This document shows, in pieces, positions 1 through 7,878 of a stretch of 26,560 nucleotides of DNA. The DNA lies in the NCBI GenBank assembly GCA_937875975.1, contig CALEEU010000005.1:1-26560 (forward strand), written 5' to 3'. The stretch comes from an uncultured Opitutia bacterium. GTDB lineage: Bacteria > Verrucomicrobiota > Verrucomicrobiia > Opitutales > UBA953. Made by a program: the position numbers and the translations under genes. Position 1 is the stretch's first letter, and every line of letters starts with the position of its first letter. The notes below the pieces were generated by a model. The model had not been told where the DNA came from, made no database searches, and was given only the letters and a program-made list of their open reading frames with translations.

Positions 1-1586
1 ATGACCTCGGCGAGGAGGGCTTGGAAAAGTTCGGTCTCGCGGGCGAGCGCCTGCTCGTCGGCGCGCAGCACTTCGCGCTCCTTGGTGCGCAGCTCTTCGG
101 TGGTGAAGCGCTCAGCGTTCACCATGGTCTGCTTACGAATATAATCAGCCGGCACCGCAGCGAGATTGGCCTTAGTGATTTCAATGGCGTACCCGAACGC
201 ACCGTTATAACGGACCTTCAGGGACTTGATACCGGTGCGTGTCTGCTCGTTGCGTTCGAATTCGGCGATCCAACCCTTGCTGTCGGAAGCGAGCGAACGA
301 AGTCGGTCGAGTTCGACATCAAACCCGGCACGAAGCGCCCCGCCCTCGCTGAGATCCACTGGGAGCTCGTCGCCCAGAGCGGCCTCAAGCCGGGCGAGAA
401 GCTCAGGCTCAAGATTGATGCGCCCAGCCTGTTCAGCGAGCGCGCCACCTGGAAGAGCCAGCAGCTCCTCGCGAATCGGAGGGAGGGAGCGAAGCGTGTC
501 GCGGACACCGCCGAGTTCGCGCGGATTCCTGAGACGATTCTGCAGGCGAGCGAGGATGCGCGCGATGTCACGGACGCCACGCAGCGCTTCGCCCACGCGG
601 GATGAGGCGCCGGGGTGTTTGAAGAATTCGCCGACCGCGTTCTGGCGTTGGGCAATCGTGGCGAGGTCCGTCGAGGGCTCGGCCAGCCACAGTGCGAGCA
701 GACGGGCGCCGGAGGGAGTCTCTGTCCGGTCGATGGTCTCGAGCAGCGAACCTTCGCGTGAGCCGTTAGAAGACGCGAAGAGTTCCAGGTTACGCGAAGA
801 GGCCGCATCCAGTAGCACCGACGAACCCAGTTTGGTCTCGATCAGGCGAAAGAGGTTTTTGGGACGATCGCAGAGTGAATCGGTGACGTAACCCAGAACG
901 GCGCCGGCCACGCCCAAGGCAGGATGTTCCTCGGTCAAACCAAAGCCTGCCAGACCATGCACGGATAGCGTCTGGGCCACGAGCCGGGCGCCCGCGGCTC
1001 CATCGAAGTTCCAGCCAGGGAGACGGGAGACCGCCCTGCCCTGCAAGAAGACCTCGAGCGCTTCGCGATGCTCGGACGAGGGTTCGAGCCCCTCAGGGAG
1101 GATGATTTCCCGGGGAGAGACCGAGTGAAGCAATGGCAGCAGGCGCGCCGGAGAGGCGTCTGTCGCCAAGCGGAAATCAGCGGTCGAGACATCAAGCCAA
1201 GACGCATGCCAACCCTGCTTGTCCCAGGAGATCGCCGCTAAGTAGTTACCGCGTCGTGAATCGAGCTGCGAATCTTCGAGCGCCGTACCGGGAGTTAGGA
1301 TGCGGGTCAGACCGCGGCGTACCAGTTTGCCAGCGACGGGGGCTTCGAGCTGGTCGCAGATCGCGACCTTCCAGCCGGCGGCGAGCAGGCGGTTCACATA
1401 AGCAGGAGCGGCATGATGCGGCAGGCCCGCCATCGGCGTCTCGTGGCGCTTCGTGAGGGTCAGTCCGAGAACCTTGGCCGCCACTACTGCATCCTCGCCA
1501 AAGACCTCATAGAAGTCGCCTAGGCGAAAAAGCAGGATTGTCCCTGCGGCGAGCTTCTCACGAAACTCGCGGTACTGACGCTGCAT
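1..1586 (-). CDS. mutS: DNA mismatch repair protein MutS (N-terminal part, cut by left edge)
   Basis: MutS recognises mismatches and small loops in newly replicated DNA and recruits MutL. About 528 codons are present, read right to left: roughly the first 60% of a family usually 850-900 residues long. The N-terminus reads MQRQYREF, then LLFRLGDFYEVF and PMAGLPHHA, the signature of the mismatch-binding domain (Phe-x-Glu wedge region). Near the left edge QTMVNAERFTTEEL marks the core/clamp region. The ATPase domain lies outside the window. I place the start at ATG 1586 because AAGGA lies 7 nt upstream. An in-frame GTG at 1604 would add a TPM-type N-terminus as in other MutS proteins, but its only SD-like stretch is about 14 nt away. 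The gene follows phoH on the same strand with a gap of about 96 nt. Confidence 0.95.
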   Translation of the reverse strand, partial: MQRQYREFREKLAAGTILLFRLGDFYEVFGEDAVVAAKVLGLTLTKRHETPMAGLPHHAAPAYVNRLLAAGWKVAICDQLEAPVAGKLVRRGLTRILTPGTALEDSQLDSRRGNYLAAISWDKQGWHASWLDVSTADFRLATDASPARLLPLLHSVSPREIILPEGLEPSSEHREALEVFLQGRAVSRLPGWNFDGAAGARLVAQTLSVHGLAGFGLTEEHPALGVAGAVLGYVTDSLCDRPKNLFRLIETKLGSSVLLDAASSRNLELFASSNGSREGSLLETIDRTETPSGARLLALWLAEPSTDLATIAQRQNAVGEFFKHPGASSRVGEALRGVRDIARILARLQNRLRNPRELGGVRDTLRSLPPIREELLALPGGALAEQAGRINLEPELLARLEAALGDELPVDLSEGGALRAGFDVELDRLRSLASDSKGWIAEFERNEQTRTGIKSLKVRYNGAFGYAIEITKANLAAVPADYIRKQTMVNAERFTTEELRTKEREVLRADEQALARETELFQALLAEV

Positions 1587-1608
1587 CGGGGTTTCCTTTT
1601 CCACTGCG

Positions 1609-1627
1609 TGCAGGGAAACTCCCTGCA
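1609..1627. repeat. Perfect 8-bp inverted repeat upstream of mutS
   Basis: TGCAGGGA (1609-1616) and TCCCTGCA (1620-1627) form a perfect 8-bp stem with a 3-nt loop, in the short spacer between phoH and mutS. No T-run follows on either strand, so it is not a standard intrinsic terminator. In the mutS transcript it would sit just 5' of the alternative GTG start at 1604. It could be an operator, an mRNA structure near the mutS ribosome-binding site, or chance in GC-rich DNA. Confidence 0.5.
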
Positions 1628-1682
1628 AACGCGTGCGCAAGAACGGACTACCCTCCCCCACCCCCGAGGGGCGGGAAGTTGC

Positions 1683-3218
1683 TCACATCAGCTGAGCGGC
1701 GAGCTCGGACAGGGCGCTGCGGACACCACTGATCAGTCGCACGTTGGCGATGATAGCATGGCCCTTCATGCGCTCATGGGTATGAATCAGCCCGTTGGAC
1801 TTACCGTCAAGGTATGGGGTATCGACCTGATCCAAGTCGCCAATCAGGACGACCTTGGAGCCTTCGCCGATACGCGTGATGACGGTCTTCGCTTCGTGCG
1901 GGGTCATATTCTGCGCCTCGTCGACAATCATGAAGGCATGGCCGATCGAGCGACCGCGGATGAAGGTCATCGCCTCGATCTCGATGAGACCGGAATCGAT
2001 GAGCCATTGGTAAGGCTTGCGCGGCTGATTGACGGCCTGGAACTGCGAACCAAAGATCGGCTGAGGGGCCTTCATCGCCTGAGCCTTCTTCTGGCGGCGT
2101 TGCGAATCAGTGGCCACGGCCTCCTTGGCCAACGGTGTGGGTGCGGAATTTCCATTCTTGGAAAAAAGGACCTCAAGGTTGTCGAAATAAGGCTGGATAT
2201 AAGGAGAGAGTTTTTCCTCCTTGGAGCCAGGGAGCGCGCCGATGTCTTTGCCGATCTGCACCACCGGGCGGGAGACGTAGAGCTTCTTATAAGGCGAGAA
2301 ATCGCTGAGCACCTGCGAAAGAGCGGCCGCGATAGAAAGGAAAGTCTTACCGGTACCGGCGCGACCGAAACAGGTGACGAGACGAATCTCCGGATTCAAA
2401 AGAGCGTCGAGGAAGATCCACTGCTCGAAGTTCTTCGGGATGACACGCATACCGCGAGGCATCTGCAGCCCCTTGCGGGAGCCACTATCGGAAGACATGA
2501 ACTCCCGATAGAGTCCGAGGGGGACGAAAGCACCATCGCCCACATGGCGGGCAGGTTCGGTCCAAGAGTCGGACGTAAACATCACGTACTCGTTCAGGAT
2601 AAGGGGCGGCTCTTCCTTCACCTTCACCTGAACTTGGCCGAGCTCACGGAAGTCACGCATGGCCGCGGCGGTCACTTTGATCGTGCGGTATTCACCCTCG
2701 TCGCTGGTCTCAACGCGATCGTTACGATAATCCTGGACGTCCACGCCGAGGGCTTGGGCCTTGAGCGCCATACAGGCGTCTTTGGTGATGAGGATCACCG
2801 GACCTTTGGAGGTGTCGCGCAGGTAGATCGCGGAAGCGATGATGCGATGGTCTGGGGCGTCGACCTGCATGAACACAGCGCGAACTCGATCAGCCTTGGC
2901 GCCATTGAAGTGATCGCGAATGAGCGATTCGTTGATGACGATGCGAAGCTCGCCACCGTCACGCAGCTTTGCGTGCAGGGCGCCAGGCTTAGAGGGATCT
3001 CCCTCAGCGATTTCCTTCAGCGGACGGTTCTCAAAGAGACTTCGAATCGAACGATTAACCCGTCGCGCGCTGGCACCGAGTTGACCTTGTTGGGTCTTGA
3101 GACGATCGAGCTCAGACAAGACCTCGACAGGCACAGCGACGATGTGCTCATCGAACTTGAACAGGGACTCGGGATCGTGAATTAGTACGTTGGTGTCCAG
3201 GACGTAAGTCTTTTTCAC
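1683..3218 (-). CDS. PIN-domain PhoH-family ATPase (YlaK/PhoH2 type)
   Basis: 511 residues in two parts. An N-terminal PIN nuclease domain starts at once with YVLDTNVLIHDP; acidic residues D8, E36, D123 and D147 fit a metal-dependent RNase site. The C-terminal PhoH ATPase has Walker A GRAGTGKT (about 285-292) and Walker B IVDEAQ (431-436), followed by a GDLDQVD motif. The family couples RNA unwinding to cleavage in the characterised PhoH2 proteins; the substrate here is unknown. The start is GTG 3218, fixed by an in-frame TGA 9 nt upstream; the SD (GAGGAG) lies unusually close, only 2 nt away. DUF971 lies 45 nt upstream and mutS downstream on the same strand. A charged, Gln/Lys-rich stretch around residues 355-385 is probably a loop. 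Confidence 0.92.
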   Translation of the reverse strand: MKKTYVLDTNVLIHDPESLFKFDEHIVAVPVEVLSELDRLKTQQGQLGASARRVNRSIRSLFENRPLKEIAEGDPSKPGALHAKLRDGGELRIVINESLIRDHFNGAKADRVRAVFMQVDAPDHRIIASAIYLRDTSKGPVILITKDACMALKAQALGVDVQDYRNDRVETSDEGEYRTIKVTAAAMRDFRELGQVQVKVKEEPPLILNEYVMFTSDSWTEPARHVGDGAFVPLGLYREFMSSDSGSRKGLQMPRGMRVIPKNFEQWIFLDALLNPEIRLVTCFGRAGTGKTFLSIAAALSQVLSDFSPYKKLYVSRPVVQIGKDIGALPGSKEEKLSPYIQPYFDNLEVLFSKNGNSAPTPLAKEAVATDSQRRQKKAQAMKAPQPIFGSQFQAVNQPRKPYQWLIDSGLIEIEAMTFIRGRSIGHAFMIVDEAQNMTPHEAKTVITRIGEGSKVVLIGDLDQVDTPYLDGKSNGLIHTHERMKGHAIIANVRLISGVRSALSELAAQLM

Positions 3219-3263
3219 ATCTCCTCACGTGACCGAAATCGGACAGAGGGCAATCTGTAAAAA

Positions 3264-3566
3264 TTATTTCGTGCCGTCGATGGCGCTTAGGTATTCCCAA
3301 CTGTAGATACCTGTACGATGTCCGTCGCTGAACTCCAAGGTGACGGCATAGTTGCCGACGCGACTCAATCCGGTGACGACGACACCCGGGAATCGTCGGG
3401 GCCCGTCGCCACCCCATCGCTGCCCGAGGATGTCGACCTCACCCATGTTCTCGGCGCTCGGCGAAAGCTCACGGAGGAGTTCGGCGCGGAGGCATTGCTC
3501 ACGGCCGTCTTCCCAGGTGATGGCGACGAAATCACCGATAATCTGAAGGTCTCGCGGCGGCCGCAT
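3264..3566 (-). CDS. DUF971 family protein (GBBH-like N-terminal domain)
   Basis: A small protein of about 100 residues from ATG 3566. The C-terminal SDGHRTGIYSWEYL is the hallmark of DUF971, a domain also found at the N-terminus of gamma-butyrobetaine hydroxylases and in some Fe-S assembly proteins. The upstream half (ITWEDGREQCL...ELLRELSPSAE) also matches the family pattern. As a stand-alone protein its role is unproven, and no catalytic residues are evident. TTG 3575 and GTG 3572 are possible earlier starts; I chose ATG because AGGT is well spaced (8 nt). It is the first gene of the apparent DUF971-phoH-mutS unit and is divergent from ybaB across a 99-nt spacer. Confidence 0.85.
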   Translation of the reverse strand: MRPPRDLQIIGDFVAITWEDGREQCLRAELLRELSPSAENMGEVDILGQRWGGDGPRRFPGVVVTGLSRVGNYAVTLEFSDGHRTGIYSWEYLSAIDGTK

Positions 3567-3665
3567 GGCCACCAACCTGCGACCTGTCGAGAGGGTGGCA
3601 AGCAGGGAGCGGGCGACGGGACGACCTTGACTCCCCCCGCCGGGCTCGGGAGTCTAGACGGACTT

Positions 3666-3971
3666 ATGGCAGGCGTAGGCAAACTCCTCAAACAGGCCCA
3701 GAAGATGCAGCGTGGCATCGCGGAGGCCCAACAGCAGCTCACCACGGAGAAACTCGAGGTCTCTCATGGCGGTGGCGCGATCAAGATCACGGTCAACGGC
3801 CATGGTCTCGTCCTCGCCCTGACGATCGACCCGGAGTTCATCAAAGAGGACAAGGCGATGGTCGAGCAGTCCCTCGTCGCCGCCCTGCAAGAGGCTTCAG
3901 CCAAGGCTCGCGAGCTCCACGAAGCCACGATGTCGAAGGCCACGGCTGGTTTCTCCCTGCCCGGGATGTAA
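3666..3971 (+). CDS. ybaB: YbaB/EbfC family nucleoid-associated protein
   Basis: 101 residues, the usual length for this DNA-binding family, which forms small dimers on the nucleoid. Visible family features are the N-terminal helix (GVGKLLKQAQKMQRGIAEAQQQL), a central strand region (KITVNGHGLVLALTIDPEFI) and a closing helix with the DKAMVEQSLVAALQEA pattern. The open frame continues upstream to 3318, but similarity begins at ATG 3666, so that extension is non-coding. The SD is weak (GGA 3 nt away, GGGAG at about 15 nt). recR starts 6 nt downstream; ybaB-recR is a widely conserved pair, which supports both calls. Confidence 0.93.
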   Translation: MAGVGKLLKQAQKMQRGIAEAQQQLTTEKLEVSHGGGAIKITVNGHGLVLALTIDPEFIKEDKAMVEQSLVAALQEASAKARELHEATMSKATAGFSLPGM

Positions 3972-3977
3972 TCGCAC

Positions 3978-4580
3978 GTGACTCCCTCTTTCGACAAGGT
4001 TCGCCAACTCCTTAAGATGCTCCCGGGCATGGGGCACCGCTCCGCCGAACGCATCGCCTTGCACCTGCTAGTCGAACGTCCGGGCAAGCTCGCGCCGTTG
4101 CTTGAATCCCTGCAATCCGCCGCCGCCGCGGTCCGACGCTGCGCCCGCTGCGGAAGCCTTGCCGAGGCTGAACTCTGCCCCATTTGCCTCGAACCCAAGC
4201 GGGAGCCTGGGTCTATCTGTGTCGTCGAACAAGTACCCGACCTGATGGCTATCGAGCGCTCTGCCGCCTATCGCGGCACCTATCATGTCCTGCATGGCCG
4301 GCTTTCGCCCATCAACGGCGTCGGACCCGACCAGCTCAACCTGGCCAGCTTCGAACAACGCCTTAAGGACGAACCTATCACGGAAGTCGTCCTAGCCCTC
4401 GGCAACGACATCGAAGGCGAAGCGACCTGTCATTACATTAGTGAAGCCATTCATGCGGTTCGCCCCACGATCAAGATCTCCCGCATCGGCTTCGGCCTAC
4501 CCAGCGGCAGCGGTCTGACTTTCGCCGATCCGGCCACGCTGCGCAGCGCGCTGGAGGGACGTCGCGATGTCGCCAACTAA
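3978..4580 (+). CDS. recR: Recombination protein RecR
   Basis: RecR helps load RecA onto single-stranded DNA gaps with RecO (and RecF). 200 residues, full length. The order is a helix-hairpin-helix (LLKMLPGMGHRSAERIALHLL, about 11-31), a four-cysteine zinc motif (C55, C58, C67, C70) and a Toprim domain starting near ICVVEQVPDLMAIE (80-93) with a VVLALGNDIEGEATCHYI region. The start is GTG 3978, six bases after the ybaB stop. Its last 14 nt overlap the start of the next gene in another frame, suggesting translational coupling. Confidence 0.96.
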   Translation: MTPSFDKVRQLLKMLPGMGHRSAERIALHLLVERPGKLAPLLESLQSAAAAVRRCARCGSLAEAELCPICLEPKREPGSICVVEQVPDLMAIERSAAYRGTYHVLHGRLSPINGVGPDQLNLASFEQRLKDEPITEVVLALGNDIEGEATCHYISEAIHAVRPTIKISRIGFGLPSGSGLTFADPATLRSALEGRRDVAN

Positions 4581-5736
4581 TTCGTCCATCGCCTACCCGG
4601 CGGAAGCGGAGGCGTTCTGGGTCGGCCAGGCCGAACTGGTAGCGGAAAAGCTCGGTGATGAAGCCCTCGAGCGCATGACACCCGCCGTGGCTCACCTCTC
4701 AGATCTTTTCACTACCGAGCGTCCCGATAAGAAATTCCCCGACTACTTCGCGGACCCACGGCTGCTCGGGGCTTACGGCGTATTTTTCCTACCCCAGAGC
4801 TTCACCCGCACTTCTTTCGCGCTGGCCCAGACCTGTGGGCTCCGCGGCTGGAAACCTTCCAGCCAAGTCCCGGCGATTCTCGACCTCGGCTCTGGCCCAG
4901 GGTCTTGTGGCGTTGCGGCTGCCTATCGACTCCGCCAAGCCGGTATCAAAAAGATTAAACTACACGGAGTAGATAAGTCACCGAGTGCCTTGGCTTCGAT
5001 GGAGTCCTTCGCCCAGGCCACTCTGGGTGAGGACGTAGAGACAAAGACCCGTATCGGTGACGCATCCCGGCCGGAGACTTGGCCCGAAGGCCCCTTCGAT
5101 CTCATCGTCGCAGGCTTCGTCATGAACGAGATGCCTCAACTCGACCACGCCGCCCTGCTCCGCTGGTTCGGTGAACTCAAGGACAGGCTCGCCCCCGGCG
5201 GACTCATCCTGATCCTCGAACCCGCCCTACGGATCACCGCCGAGCGATTGCAGAAACTCAGCGACGACGTCGCGGCCGGAGAAATGACCCGCATCGCGCC
5301 CGAACTCGATGCCCTGCCTGATCCGCAGCTCGGACCCGGCGAGCATTGGAGCCACGAGACGCGGGCCTGGAAAGCTCCCGCCTCGACCGTATTCGTCAAC
5401 CGCCACCTCCATCGGGATCTACGCGAAGTGCGCTTTTCTTTCGCCGCCTTCTCGGACGCACCGCTGCAGCCGCTAGCTCCCGGATTGAGCCGTCTGATCT
5501 CCGATGTTCAGATCATCAAGGGGCTCCTCCGCTTTATCACCATCCGCGAGGGCGCGATCGAATCAGTCGAGGTTCCGACCCGCGGACTCTCCAAGCATGA
5601 GGTCAAAAAACTGGCGGCAACCTTCGGACGCGGGGACATCGTCCGGCATCCGCACCCGGCCTCTCCGAAATTACGCTTGGCCAATCATGAGGAATTAAGG
5701 GTATTTTGGACGCCCGAGGCTCCTCGGGAACCATAA
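4567..5736 (+). CDS. Rsm22-like class I SAM-dependent methyltransferase
   Basis: 389 residues. SAM-binding motif I is ILDLGSGPGSCGVA (about 104-117), followed by GVDKSPSAL (motif II) and FDLIVAGFVMNEMP (motif IV region). The overall pattern, with a long helical N-terminus before motif I and LAPGGLILILEP after it, resembles the Rsm22/METTL17 family tied to the small ribosomal subunit. I see only two cysteines (C90, C114) and none near the C-terminus, so the Fe-S ligands described in mitochondrial members seem absent. A ribosomal role is inference and the substrate is unknown. ATG 4567 overlaps the recR end by 14 nt. The last codons contain a 6-bp hairpin (5713-5728). Confidence 0.75.
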   Translation: MSPTNSSIAYPAEAEAFWVGQAELVAEKLGDEALERMTPAVAHLSDLFTTERPDKKFPDYFADPRLLGAYGVFFLPQSFTRTSFALAQTCGLRGWKPSSQVPAILDLGSGPGSCGVAAAYRLRQAGIKKIKLHGVDKSPSALASMESFAQATLGEDVETKTRIGDASRPETWPEGPFDLIVAGFVMNEMPQLDHAALLRWFGELKDRLAPGGLILILEPALRITAERLQKLSDDVAAGEMTRIAPELDALPDPQLGPGEHWSHETRAWKAPASTVFVNRHLHRDLREVRFSFAAFSDAPLQPLAPGLSRLISDVQIIKGLLRFITIREGAIESVEVPTRGLSKHEVKKLAATFGRGDIVRHPHPASPKLRLANHEELRVFWTPEAPREP

Positions 5737-5821
5737 TGTAACAATGTCGGCAGGGCATTTGTTTGCCTGCCGACCTGAAGAGGAGTTTAATGAGCGGAGT
5801 GCCCTGTTTCCGGATGGAAAC
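5713..5821 (+). promoter_or_regulatory. Structured leader ahead of ppk1 (three hairpins)
   Basis: Three inverted repeats lie in about 110 nt before ppk1: CCCGAG/CTCGGG (5713-5718, 5723-5728), GTCGGCAGG/CCTGCCGAC (5746-5754, 5766-5774; 9 bp, 11-nt loop) and GTTTCC/GGAAAC (5806-5811, 5816-5821). None is followed by a T-run. CTCCTC at 5720-5725 is complementary to GAGGAG at 5780-5785, the ribosome-binding site of the leader ORF; the pairing extends to 9 bp with two G-U pairs. It competes with the first hairpin, so a switch is possible. The repeats are seen directly; function is inference. I found no convincing promoter in this spacer. Confidence 0.4.
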
Positions 5822-5849
5822 GCGGACAACCTCATACCTTTATGTTTAA
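5790..5849 (+). CDS. Putative 19-residue leader peptide overlapping the ppk1 start
   Basis: A short frame, ATG 5790 to TAA 5849, encodes MSGVPCFRMETRTTSYLYV. It has the best Shine-Dalgarno in this region (AAGAGGAG, 4 nt before ATG). Its stop overlaps the ppk1 start by 8 nt (ATGTTTAA), the classic geometry for translational coupling. ppk1 itself has no clear SD and no alternative start upstream in frame. The peptide has no recognised domain and no run of one amino acid as in biosynthetic attenuators. A 6-bp hairpin lies inside it. It may be a real coupled leader ORF, or simply a way to deliver ribosomes to ppk1; short length alone makes chance possible. Confidence 0.45.
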   Translation: MSGVPCFRMETRTTSYLYV

Positions 5850-7878
5850 TCGCGAACTCAGTTGGCTAAGCTTTGACCGTCGTGTCCTCGAACTCGCCGA
5901 AGACGACTCCGTCCCCCTCCTCGAACGCGTCCGCTTTCTTTCGATTGTCAGCTCGAATCTCGACGAATTCTTCGAGATCCGCGTCGCTGGCATCATGCAG
6001 CAGGAAGAGTCTGCCAGCCATCCGGCCACCAAGGAGTTCCTCGCCTCCGTCCTGCAACGTACCCGCGACTTGGTCCACGCCCAACAACTTTGCTGGAAGC
6101 AGAAATTACTGCCCGCACTCGCCGCCCACGGCATCGAGGTCCTCGCCCGCGAGCAGCTAAGCGATAGCGCCCGAACTGAACTATCCCCTCGGTTCGATCG
6201 TGACATCCTGCCGGCGCTGACCCCGCTGGCCATCGACCCCTCGCACCCCTTCCCGGTCCTGACTAACAAAGGTCTCTACCTGCTAGCGCTGCTTCGTGAC
6301 CCGGCTTCGGGTGAACTACGCCGGGCAGTCGTCCCCGTGCCGCGCATTTTACCGCGTATCCTCGGCCTCTCGGATCGCAAGAGCTTCACCTTCCTCAGCC
6401 AGGTCATTCAGCTGTTCATCCACCGGCTCTTCCCTGGACTCGAGCTCCAAGGCTCCTGGGCCTTCCGCATCACGCGTAACAGCGATCTCTACGTCGACGA
6501 AGAAGAAGCCGTCAATCTGCTCGAAGCCATCGAGGACGAAATCCGCAACCTGCGTAAAGGCGCGCCGGTGCGACTGGAAATCGAAGCGGATGTTCCAGAA
6601 GGCGAGATGCAGTGGCTCCTGCATTCCATCCATCTTACTTCCGACAACGCGTTCCGTATCCCGGGCCCGGTCAACATGCTCCGCCTAGGAAGCCTGATCG
6701 ACATGGTCGCTCGACCCGAACTCCTATACCCCAATTTCGTATCGGTGATTCCGCCCGAGTGCTCGGAGCCGACCAAGCTCTACGAACGCATCGCCGAGCA
6801 TGACATCATTCTCCACCATCCCTACGAATCCTTCTCCCCGGTCGTCGACTTCATCCGTCAGGCCGCCAAGGACGAGACGGTGGTGGCCATCAAACTGACC
6901 CTTTACCGAACCAGCGGCGACTCTCCCGTGGTTGAAGCGCTCAAAGAGGCCGCGCGCAACGGCAAGCAGGTCACTGCCTTGGTCGAACTCCGCGCCCGTT
7001 TCGACGAGCTGAACAACATCGAGTGGGCCCGCCAACTCGAGGAGGCTGGCGCCCATGTCGTCTACGGCCTCGCCGGCCTCAAGACCCACTGCAAAGCCTG
7101 TCTCGTCGTGCGGCAGGAAAAGGACGGACTCCGTCGCTACGCCCACCTCGGCACGGGTAACTACAACCCCAAGACTGCCCGCATCTACACCGACTTCTCC
7201 CTGCTGACCTGCGACGAGGAGATCACGGCCGATGTCGGACTGCTCTTCAACGTCCTGACCGGAAACCTCGCCGGGCCTAAGTTTAAGCACCTCCTCATCG
7301 CGCCCTTCGACTTGGCGCGACGCATCGTGGAACTCATCAAGGCTGAGACCGCGAACGCCAAAGCCGGCAAGCCCGCGACGATCTTCGCTAAGGTCAATAG
7401 CCTCGTGGACCCTGAGGTTATCAACGCGCTTTACGAAGCCTCTCAGGCGGGTGTCCGCATCGAGCTTGTGGTCCGCGGTATCTGCTGCCTCAAGCCTGGC
7501 ATCGCCGGAAAGAGTGTTAACATCCGCGTCCGCAGCTTCCTCGGTCGCTTCCTCGAACACAGCCGACTGTTCCGCTTTGAGAACGCCGAGGCACAACCCA
7601 TCCTCCTCATGGGCAGCGCCGATTGGATGCCTCGCAATTTCCAACGTCGTATCGAGTGCGTCTTCCCCTTGCGCTCCGCCCACGTGCGCCGTCGCATCGA
7701 AGAGGAAATCCTGGCCGTCTATCGCGACCGTCAAGGGGATGCCAAGGCGCTTGCTAGCGACGGTGAATACGTCAACTGCGAGCCCATGGGACGACTCGCG
7801 CCGGGAGCGCAGGACACTTTCCTTCAGCTCGCAGCCAAGGCCGCGCAAGCGCGCCTCAGCGAGCAGACGGAGAAATAG
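5842..7878 (+). CDS. ppk1: Polyphosphate kinase 1
   Basis: PPK1 reversibly makes long-chain polyphosphate from ATP, usually at the membrane. 678 residues, normal length. It begins directly with the family N-terminus NRELSWLSFDRRVLELA and has SSNLDEFFEIRVAGI (38-52). The two PLD-like catalytic regions are GLKTHCK with H416 (equivalent to the autophosphorylated histidine of E. coli PPK) and FLEHSRLFRFEN with H573. YAHLGTGNYNPKTARIYTDFSLLT (433-456) is highly conserved. ATG 5842 is the only possible start in frame, since a TGA precedes it at 5791. It lacks an SD and overlaps the 19-codon leader ORF. Its last 23 nt overlap the convergent lpxK. Confidence 0.97.
   Translation: MFNRELSWLSFDRRVLELAEDDSVPLLERVRFLSIVSSNLDEFFEIRVAGIMQQEESASHPATKEFLASVLQRTRDLVHAQQLCWKQKLLPALAAHGIEVLAREQLSDSARTELSPRFDRDILPALTPLAIDPSHPFPVLTNKGLYLLALLRDPASGELRRAVVPVPRILPRILGLSDRKSFTFLSQVIQLFIHRLFPGLELQGSWAFRITRNSDLYVDEEEAVNLLEAIEDEIRNLRKGAPVRLEIEADVPEGEMQWLLHSIHLTSDNAFRIPGPVNMLRLGSLIDMVARPELLYPNFVSVIPPECSEPTKLYERIAEHDIILHHPYESFSPVVDFIRQAAKDETVVAIKLTLYRTSGDSPVVEALKEAARNGKQVTALVELRARFDELNNIEWARQLEEAGAHVVYGLAGLKTHCKACLVVRQEKDGLRRYAHLGTGNYNPKTARIYTDFSLLTCDEEITADVGLLFNVLTGNLAGPKFKHLLIAPFDLARRIVELIKAETANAKAGKPATIFAKVNSLVDPEVINALYEASQAGVRIELVVRGICCLKPGIAGKSVNIRVRSFLGRFLEHSRLFRFENAEAQPILLMGSADWMPRNFQRRIECVFPLRSAHVRRRIEEEILAVYRDRQGDAKALASDGEYVNCEPMGRLAPGAQDTFLQLAAKAAQARLSEQTEK

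Noticed and set aside
1608..3185. Long open frame (525 codons) on the plus strand opposite phoH
   Set aside because: It is the antisense shadow of a clear PIN-PhoH gene in GC-rich DNA; the translation has no family motifs and is low-complexity in Asp, Arg, Leu and His.
3318..3665. In-frame upstream extension of ybaB
   Set aside because: Runs antisense through the DUF971 gene and has no YbaB similarity; the family N-terminus is at 3666.
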